Part shown: in pieces, positions 58,413 to 64,000 of the stretch
Layout: each line of letters opens with the position of its first letter
Numbering within the stretch: the stretch's first letter is position 1
DNA from: Traorella massiliensis
GTDB taxonomy: Bacteria; Bacillota_I; Bacilli_A; Erysipelotrichales; Erysipelotrichaceae
Reading direction: 5' to 3'
DNA length: 64,000 bases
Assembly (NCBI RefSeq): GCF_900104665.1
Contig: NZ_LT629968.1
Span: 124,001 to 188,000, forward strand
Program-made: the position numbers and the translations under genes
The notes under the pieces: generated by a model
Told to the model about the DNA's origin: nothing
The model's database searches: none
What the model saw: only the letters and a program-made list of their open reading frames with translations

Positions 58413-59260
58413 GCTACTCCTCCATAAACGCTTTTTACCTGGTCTTTGTTCATTTCATCAACAACCAGACCATCTTTCTTTAAAAGATTCTCTAAAACAC
58501 TCATATCGACATTTAAATTCAATTTTTCTTCATCAAATAATGAACGGGTAATATTTTTTATAGCTTCATTGACTAAAACCAATGTTTGATTTAATTTCTT
58601 CTTTAAGGCAGCAGCTTCATCAGTTTTGCTTACTTTGCAGTAATTGTGAAGAATATCTAAAAGGATAGGTAAATAATATTGATCCAGCTTATGGATTTTT
58701 TCGTTTTCCAAAGGGTATTCTAGTAATAGTTTTTGAAGATATTTAAGCTGATTGGAACAATTATAAAGCCCTAATGAGATTTCTTCATCGGTAATATCGA
58801 TGTTATAAGAATCAATGGCTTCAATCGTATTTTCAAAAGGTAGTGCCTGTTTTTCTTTTGATATTTCTCTTTCAGGCATTTTGACTTCTGTATTTATGAT
58901 ATTTGTTAATAATGCTTTATATCTATCATCATATTTTTCTTTAAAGTCAGATAAAGCACATATTCTTTCAGAATTATAATACACATCAATATCTGAAAAT
59001 TCATGTCCATTTTTAACAAGCTGTATATGACCATTCAAATCTAAAGGATTGCTGATTTCTAATTTTTTTAATACATTTTTTTCTAACTTCCGATATTTAT
59101 TAAATTGCAGTGATCTTGGATAAAAATCAAAGATCAGGCAGATCGTAATCACAACAGGAATCAAAGAGATCAGATCATGATCTAAAATGCTTAAATAGTC
59201 ATTGAGTGTCCCATATATGACCCACATTATGATAATAATAGGAATTTTATATTTTCTCAT
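58409..59260 (-). CDS. XpaC-like protein, copy 2
   Basis: A 283-residue protein with two N-terminal membrane helices and a long helical domain ending S-L-F-D-E-E-K-L-N-L-N-V-D-M-S-V-L-E-N-L-L-K-K-D-G-L, the C-terminal pattern of XpaC (5-bromo-4-chloroindolyl phosphate hydrolysis family). Usually XpaC is next to TelA; TelA is absent here. Confidence 0.75.
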   Translation of the reverse strand: MRKYKIPIIIIMWVIYGTLNDYLSILDHDLISLIPVVITICLIFDFYPRSLQFNKYRKLEKNVLKKLEISNPLDLNGHIQLVKNGHEFSDIDVYYNSERICALSDFKEKYDDRYKALLTNIINTEVKMPEREISKEKQALPFENTIEAIDSYNIDITDEEISLGLYNCSNQLKYLQKLLLEYPLENEKIHKLDQYYLPILLDILHNYCKVSKTDEAAALKKKLNQTLVLVNEAIKNITRSLFDEEKLNLNVDMSVLENLLKKDGLVVDEMNKDQVKSVYGGVA

Positions 59261-59270
59261 GCTTCCACCC

Positions 59271-60161
59271 CTACTTTATTTTCTTATATAATTCTTCCAT
59301 GGATAAAGTCAGCTGATCGTCAATCAAGCCATCTTTTTTTAATAAGTCTTCTAAAACATTCATATTGACATTCATATCAAGCTCATCTTTCTCAAACAAG
59401 CTGGAAGTAATATTTTGAATAGCTGTATTTACTAGATCGATCGTTTTTATCAGATTTTCTTTGGATTGCTTAGTATCACCATTTACTTGGGAAATCTTGC
59501 AGTATTGTTCAAGAATATCTAATAAGATCGGCAAATAATGCTGATGGAGCTTTTTGATCTTATCGTTTTCTTGAGGGTAATCAGCGAGCAACTGCTGAAG
59601 TTTTTTTAAATGGAAACTGCACTCATCCAAAGCCTTTGAAATAACTTCATCAGGAATATCTTCATTAAGATTATCAATTTTCAAAATTGTATCATTGAAT
59701 AATTGAGTATTTTTATCTTCCTGTTTTATCAGTTCCTGATTTACATTTTGAACAGAAGCATCATTGAATATCTGATATACTTTTTCTAATAGGATCTGAT
59801 ACTGGTGCTCGTAATTTTTCTTATATTCGTTAAGAGAACATAATTCTTTATCTTTATAGACAATAAAAACATCTTTTAAGTTTTTGCCATTTCCCAGAAG
59901 CTTGATATATTTGCTGACTTTAACCATATCGCTACTTTTCACAAGCAATAATAAGGCTTTTTCCATTTCTTTATTTTTGAGACGTTGATTGTATTCATCA
60001 GGATGTATTTTCTTTTCTATAAAATTTATGATGATTTTCATAATAAAAAGAATGAGCAAAGCAATGAAAAGATTCATAAAAAGATCTATATTATCGTTGA
60101 CCATTTCTAAGACGGTTACGACAATAATGAAAAGAAAATAATAATTCGTTAATTTTTTCAT
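59271..60161 (-). CDS. XpaC-like protein, copy 1
   Basis: A 296-residue paralogue of the next gene, with the same two helices and the same C-terminal motif (S-L-F-E-K-D-E-L-D-M-N-V-N-M-N-V-L-E-D-L-L-K-K-D-G-L). The two arose by tandem duplication. Function is unclear; the family is linked to envelope stress. Confidence 0.75.
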   Translation of the reverse strand: MKKLTNYYFLFIIVVTVLEMVNDNIDLFMNLFIALLILFIMKIIINFIEKKIHPDEYNQRLKNKEMEKALLLLVKSSDMVKVSKYIKLLGNGKNLKDVFIVYKDKELCSLNEYKKNYEHQYQILLEKVYQIFNDASVQNVNQELIKQEDKNTQLFNDTILKIDNLNEDIPDEVISKALDECSFHLKKLQQLLADYPQENDKIKKLHQHYLPILLDILEQYCKISQVNGDTKQSKENLIKTIDLVNTAIQNITSSLFEKDELDMNVNMNVLEDLLKKDGLIDDQLTLSMEELYKKIK

Positions 60162-60224
60162 ACAATCACCTCCTCTATTATAAACGAAAACGATTTAAAA
60201 AGAAATCGGCGAAATTGCCGATTT

Positions 60225-60938
60225 TTAAAAATTACTTTCTGCCATAGGACGTAAAATCAGGTCATGAACGACACCGTCATCAATTTCCATCGTATCAACA
60301 AGTACCTTTGCAAGTTTTTGGGCATTGAGATAATCAGGGCGATCAAGTTCTCTGAAATTCGTATTGATGCCGCCTGGATAGATAGCGCTGACTTTGATGT
60401 TATCTTCACGAACCTCTTTCACAAGAGCTTTATGAATGGCTTTCATGGCTTGTTTAGTTGCGGTATAAGCGGCCATGTTGACATTATCATAAAGACAGGC
60501 GCTAGAAAGGATGTTCATGATCAGTCCCTCTTTCTTTTCTTTCATTTTAGGAAGAAAAGTCTGTATAAAGGCAAGATGAGATACACAGTTTAAATCAAAC
60601 ATATAACGTAATTCATCCAGATCGATTTTTTCAACGGGAGCCTTTCTTACATTGGCCCCGGCATTATTGACCAGAATATTGATTTCCTGAAAGGTATCTA
60701 ATACATGATTTGCAAACTGGATACATGCCTGTGAATCGCTGGCATCGAAGCAGGCAGCAAGTACTTTGATTTCAGGATTGATATCGTTGATTTCCCGTAT
60801 GACGCTGCGTAATTTTTTCTCATTTCTGCCACATAGGGCCAGCTGTGCAGGAGTGCGATGAGCAATCTCTAAAGCAATAGCTTTTCCAAGACCATCGCTG
60901 GCTCCGCTAATGAAGATCTTCGATTGTTGGTTCAACAT
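60225..60938 (-). CDS. Short-chain dehydrogenase/reductase
   Basis: A 237-residue SDR with S-G-A-S-D-G-L-G (cofactor), N-N-A-G-A-N-V, serine in I-L-S-S-A, and Y-T-A-T-K catalytic motif. It overlaps the upstream DUF975 gene by 32 bases. Substrate unknown. Confidence 0.9.
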   Translation of the reverse strand: MLNQQSKIFISGASDGLGKAIALEIAHRTPAQLALCGRNEKKLRSVIREINDINPEIKVLAACFDASDSQACIQFANHVLDTFQEINILVNNAGANVRKAPVEKIDLDELRYMFDLNCVSHLAFIQTFLPKMKEKKEGLIMNILSSACLYDNVNMAAYTATKQAMKAIHKALVKEVREDNIKVSAIYPGGINTNFRELDRPDYLNAQKLAKVLVDTMEIDDGVVHDLILRPMAESNF

Positions 60939-61686
60939 ACTCTGTTTCTACCTCGCTTTCATCATCGATCGGTGCTAAATATCCATCATCGATCGCTTTA
61001 TCTCTTAAGAAAATATAAGCTTCACATAAAGTTGCTTCCTGATAAGGAGTGACATAGAAGAGGGCAAGACCACAGGTAACGATGCCTAATAGATACCATG
61101 GCAAGAAGGATATTTCAAGAATAAATATATCTAGTTTGACACCTTTTGTCAGCATCTTTGTCATCTCAAAGACTTCTGATGAATCCATGTTTGGATTTTC
61201 AGCTAAGATATACGGAATCATATAATACTGATAGGCTTTATAGATACCTGGGATGACAAAGAGCAATGTCCATAGGAAAGTATAAATATCTCTCAGTAAC
61301 ATGATCTTGACGACATTAAGATAGGTCTTACTGGTAAACATGGAAAACAGCACTTCAAAACGTCTAGGTTCCTGACGATTTTCCACAAAGAAGCGGTTCA
61401 TACCAACTTTAAGAGGATTGGAAATGAAGATGGAATAGGCCAGTGTTAATAGAGATATAATCACGGCTAAGGAAGTAGAGATAGCTACTGTGATGAAATC
61501 TAAAGAAATCACATAATAATCTCCCAGCCCCATTCTAAAATAGTACTGTCCTGTTTCTAGATTGACTACTGTTCCAAAGTTGGAAGAAGTCAAAAGGGAA
61601 AAAACAAGAAAGGTGCCGATGACGATCCATATATTGCGATGAATGCTGTCTTTAGCACGCTGTTTTAATTCAGCTCGTATAAACAT
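60907..61686 (-). CDS. DUF975 family membrane protein
   Basis: A 259-residue protein that starts R-A-E-L-K-Q-R-A-K-D-S and has six or so membrane helices, with V-I-P-G-I-Y-K-A-Y-Q-Y-Y-M-I-P-Y-I-L-A, the hallmark of DUF975. Role unknown. AGGAGG precedes the ATG. Confidence 0.87.
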   Translation of the reverse strand: MFIRAELKQRAKDSIHRNIWIVIGTFLVFSLLTSSNFGTVVNLETGQYYFRMGLGDYYVISLDFITVAISTSLAVIISLLTLAYSIFISNPLKVGMNRFFVENRQEPRRFEVLFSMFTSKTYLNVVKIMLLRDIYTFLWTLLFVIPGIYKAYQYYMIPYILAENPNMDSSEVFEMTKMLTKGVKLDIFILEISFLPWYLLGIVTCGLALFYVTPYQEATLCEAYIFLRDKAIDDGYLAPIDDESEVETEYVEPTIEDLH

Positions 61687-61917
61687 GGTATTCCTCCTTG
61701 GGTTACTATATTATGTATTATAACTGATTCTAGAAGAAAAGAAATCAAAAATAGCTTTTTTGTAAGAAATATTATATTTTTTTTCGAATCAGACATAAAA
61801 AATGATTATTTTAAAAGGAATATAGAGAAGATTTAAAAAACATAAAAAAACTAAAAAATTTCTTTTAAAATAAACTCTTTAGGTCTATAATAGAATAGGA
61901 AATTAAGGAGGATTAGC

Positions 61918-64000
61918 ATGACAAAGAAATTTATGTCAATGGATGGTAATAACGCTGCGGCGCATTGTGCGTATGCGTTTACAGAAGTTGCAGCGATTTA
62001 CCCTATTACACCATCATCAACTATGGCAGAAGTTGTTGATGCATGGGCCACTCAAGGCCGCAAAAATATTTTTGACAGCGTCGTAAAAGTTGTAGAAATG
62101 CAGTCAGAAGGCGGAGCTGCCGGAGCTGTTCACGGTGCTTTACAAGGAGGGGCGTTGTCTACTACCTTTACCGCAAGTCAGGGCTTGTTATTAATGATTC
62201 CAAATATCTACAAGATGGTAGGTGAATGTCTGCCAGGCGTAATTCATGTGGCTGCCAGAGCCATTGCCGGACGTGCTCTTAACATCTTTGGAGATCATGA
62301 AGATATTTATGCATGCCGTCAGACAGGTATCTGTATGCTTGCCAGTCATTCCGTGCAGGAAGCAATGGATTTAGGAGGCGTTGCTCACTTATCTGCTATT
62401 AAGGCGCATGCACCTTTTATTCACTTCTTTGATGGATTCCGTACTTCTCATGAAATTCAGAAAGTAGAAGTAATGGATTATGAAGTGTTTGATCGTTTAT
62501 TAGACAGAGAGGCATTAGCTTCTTATAAAGCAAATGCTTTGAACCCGCATTCAAATCCGGTAACTCGTGGTGGTGCTGAAAATGATGATATTTTCTTCCA
62601 GGGAAGAGAAGCTCAGAATGAGCATTACGCAAAAGTTCCTGATATCGTAGCTGAATACATGAAAGAGATTTCTAAGGTTACAGGACGTGAATACGCACCA
62701 TTTACTTATTATGGAGCAGAAGATGCTGACCGTATCATCGTTGCAATGGGGTCAGTAACAGAAACGATTAAAGAAACAATTGATACTTTAGTTGCTAACG
62801 GTGAAAAAGTTGGTTTGATCAAAGTTCACTTATATCGTCCATTCTCTACGAAGTATCTGAGTGCTGTTTTACCTTCTACAGTTAAGAAGATTGCCGTATT
62901 GGATCGTACAAAGGAAATGGGTGGCCGTGAACCTCTATATCTAGATGTTCTAAATGCATTGAAAGATCGTAAAGAACTTACGATTACCGGTGGACGTTAT
63001 GGCTTAGGTTCTAAAGATACAGCTCCAAATCAGATCAAAGCTGTTTATGATGAACTGGCTAAGGATGCACCAAAAGATGAATTCACGATTGGCATCAATG
63101 ATGATGTTACACATTTATCATTACCAGTAGATAAGGATTTTGAAGTAAAGACTGATTATACTTCCTGCTTGTTCTATGGCTTAGGATCTGATGGTACGGT
63201 AAGTGCTAATAAGAACTCAATCAAGATCATTGGTGACCATACAGATCAGTATGTTCAGGCTTACTTTGCTTATGACTCTAAAAAAGCGGGCGGGGTAACT
63301 CGTTCTCACCTGCGTTTTGGAAAGTCACCAATCAGATCTACTTATTACATTAATAATGCAGATTTCATTTCTTGCTCATTGGATGCTTATGTATTCAAAT
63401 ATGACATGGTTAGCAACCTGAAAAAAGGCGGTACATTCTTATTGAATACAACATTCCCAAAAGAAGAACTGGAAAGCCATTTACCAAATCGTTTATTAGC
63501 TACTTTAGCGAAGAAACAGGCAAAATTCTATATCATTGATGCGACTAAGATCGCTCAGGAAATTGGTATGGGCAGAAGAACAAATACAATTCTGCAATCT
63601 GCTTTCTTTGCTTTGAATACGCAGATCATGCCTTATGATGAAGCAGTAACCTTGATGAAGGAAGCTGCTAAGAAATCTTACTCTAAGAAGGGTGAAGATA
63701 TCGTATTAGCAAACTATAAGGCAATTGATTCTGGTAAAGATGGACTTGTTGAAATTCCTGTTAAGCCTGAATGGGCAGATTTGAAATATGATTCTGGAAG
63801 AAAGCCAATCGGTGATGAATATTTCGATAATCATGTAGCACCAATCAATCATTTGGAAGGCTATGATCTGCCAGTAAGTGCCTTTACAAAATATAACTTG
63901 TTAGATGGTTCTATCCGTAACAATGTTGCTTATGAAGAAAGAAGAACGATTGCGGTACAGGTACCTACTTGGGAACCTGATAACTGTATCCAGTGTGGTT
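61918..64000 (+). CDS. nifJ: Pyruvate:ferredoxin (flavodoxin) oxidoreductase, 5' part
   Basis: An ATG at 61918 after AAGGAGG opens a frame of about 694 residues that runs off the right edge. It starts M-S-M-D-G-N-N-A-A-A-H, then Y-P-I-T-P-S-S and the domain order I-II-III of homodimeric PFOR; the last bases begin the ferredoxin domain (D-N-C-I-Q-C-G). The enzyme makes acetyl-CoA from pyruvate in anaerobes. The promoter region is AT-rich (61690-61917) and no other gene is seen there. Confidence 0.95.
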   Translation, partial: MTKKFMSMDGNNAAAHCAYAFTEVAAIYPITPSSTMAEVVDAWATQGRKNIFDSVVKVVEMQSEGGAAGAVHGALQGGALSTTFTASQGLLLMIPNIYKMVGECLPGVIHVAARAIAGRALNIFGDHEDIYACRQTGICMLASHSVQEAMDLGGVAHLSAIKAHAPFIHFFDGFRTSHEIQKVEVMDYEVFDRLLDREALASYKANALNPHSNPVTRGGAENDDIFFQGREAQNEHYAKVPDIVAEYMKEISKVTGREYAPFTYYGAEDADRIIVAMGSVTETIKETIDTLVANGEKVGLIKVHLYRPFSTKYLSAVLPSTVKKIAVLDRTKEMGGREPLYLDVLNALKDRKELTITGGRYGLGSKDTAPNQIKAVYDELAKDAPKDEFTIGINDDVTHLSLPVDKDFEVKTDYTSCLFYGLGSDGTVSANKNSIKIIGDHTDQYVQAYFAYDSKKAGGVTRSHLRFGKSPIRSTYYINNADFISCSLDAYVFKYDMVSNLKKGGTFLLNTTFPKEELESHLPNRLLATLAKKQAKFYIIDATKIAQEIGMGRRTNTILQSAFFALNTQIMPYDEAVTLMKEAAKKSYSKKGEDIVLANYKAIDSGKDGLVEIPVKPEWADLKYDSGRKPIGDEYFDNHVAPINHLEGYDLPVSAFTKYNLLDGSIRNNVAYEERRTIAVQVPTWEPDNCIQCG

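Overview
The window looks like an AT-rich, low-GC Gram-positive anaerobe, most likely a gut Firmicute of the Erysipelotrichales type. This rests on the oxygen-sensitive enzymes (anaerobic ribonucleotide reductase NrdDG, pyruvate:ferredoxin oxidoreductase at the right edge), anaerobe-style oxygen defences (desulfoferrodoxin, CoA-disulfide reductase-rhodanese, ferritin), Bce-type peptide defence, split transketolase, AgrB/AgrD signalling and Tn916-family mobility genes. The species assignment is inference; no rRNA is present.

Layout. 1-10.6 kb: the end of a Y-family polymerase, ferritin, CoA-disulfide reductase, a HAD phosphatase, nrdG-nrdD with a divergent Crp/Fnr regulator and a shared palindrome, a frameshifted PD-(D/E)XK transposase-type gene, and a MerR regulator with a DapB-like dehydrogenase that carry look-alike operators. 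10.8-15.2 kb: a BceRSAB-type module. 15.2-19.7 kb: a P2-type cation ATPase with two TrkA/RCK proteins, behind a structured leader that ends in a terminator. 19.7-32.2 kb, minus strand: an unusual run of genes with a secreted protein, two FtsX-like permeases, an ABC ATPase, several lipoproteins, two YcxB-like membrane proteins, and one LytTR response regulator between two AgrC-like sensors whose ATP-binding motifs look lost.

About 32.46-38.1 kb: a compact Tn916-related mobilizable element (Int, Xis, MobT/Rep-like protein, XRE regulator, hairpin-rich putative oriT) carrying the trimethoprim-resistance gene dfrF and an alkyltransferase-like gene. The two cargo genes sit in duplicated promoter/terminator slots. 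38.4-46 kb: more signalling genes, comprising an AgrC-like fragment, a secreted protein behind a tandem-repeat operator, agrC-like/LytTR/agrB/XRE genes, an IS110 element, and then a second XRE gene, a short agrD-like propeptide and a sigma-like gene. The IS110 lies between agrB and agrD. 46-49.1 kb: a second integrative-element end (sigma-like protein, structured intergenic region, MazF, excisionase, tyrosine integrase, triple repeat) next to tRNA-Leu(UAG). 49.24-50.93 kb: a complete IS30 copy with inverted ends and a 14-bp target duplication.

50.95-64 kb: ordinary chromosome, with inorganic pyrophosphatase, a holin-like membrane protein, transketolase halves, desulfoferrodoxin, an ABC-2 exporter, a PfkB sugar-phosphate kinase, two XpaC-like paralogues, an SDR, a DUF975 membrane protein and the 5' part of nifJ.

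The best candidate for an undescribed system is the 19.7-46 kb signalling/export region: repeated LytTR regulators with degenerate sensors, an AIP-like peptide and its processing protease, secreted proteins and an ABC/FtsX complex, broken up by a mobilizable element and an IS110. Its function is not known from sequence alone. No homology search or structure calculation was run; family names come from reading motifs.
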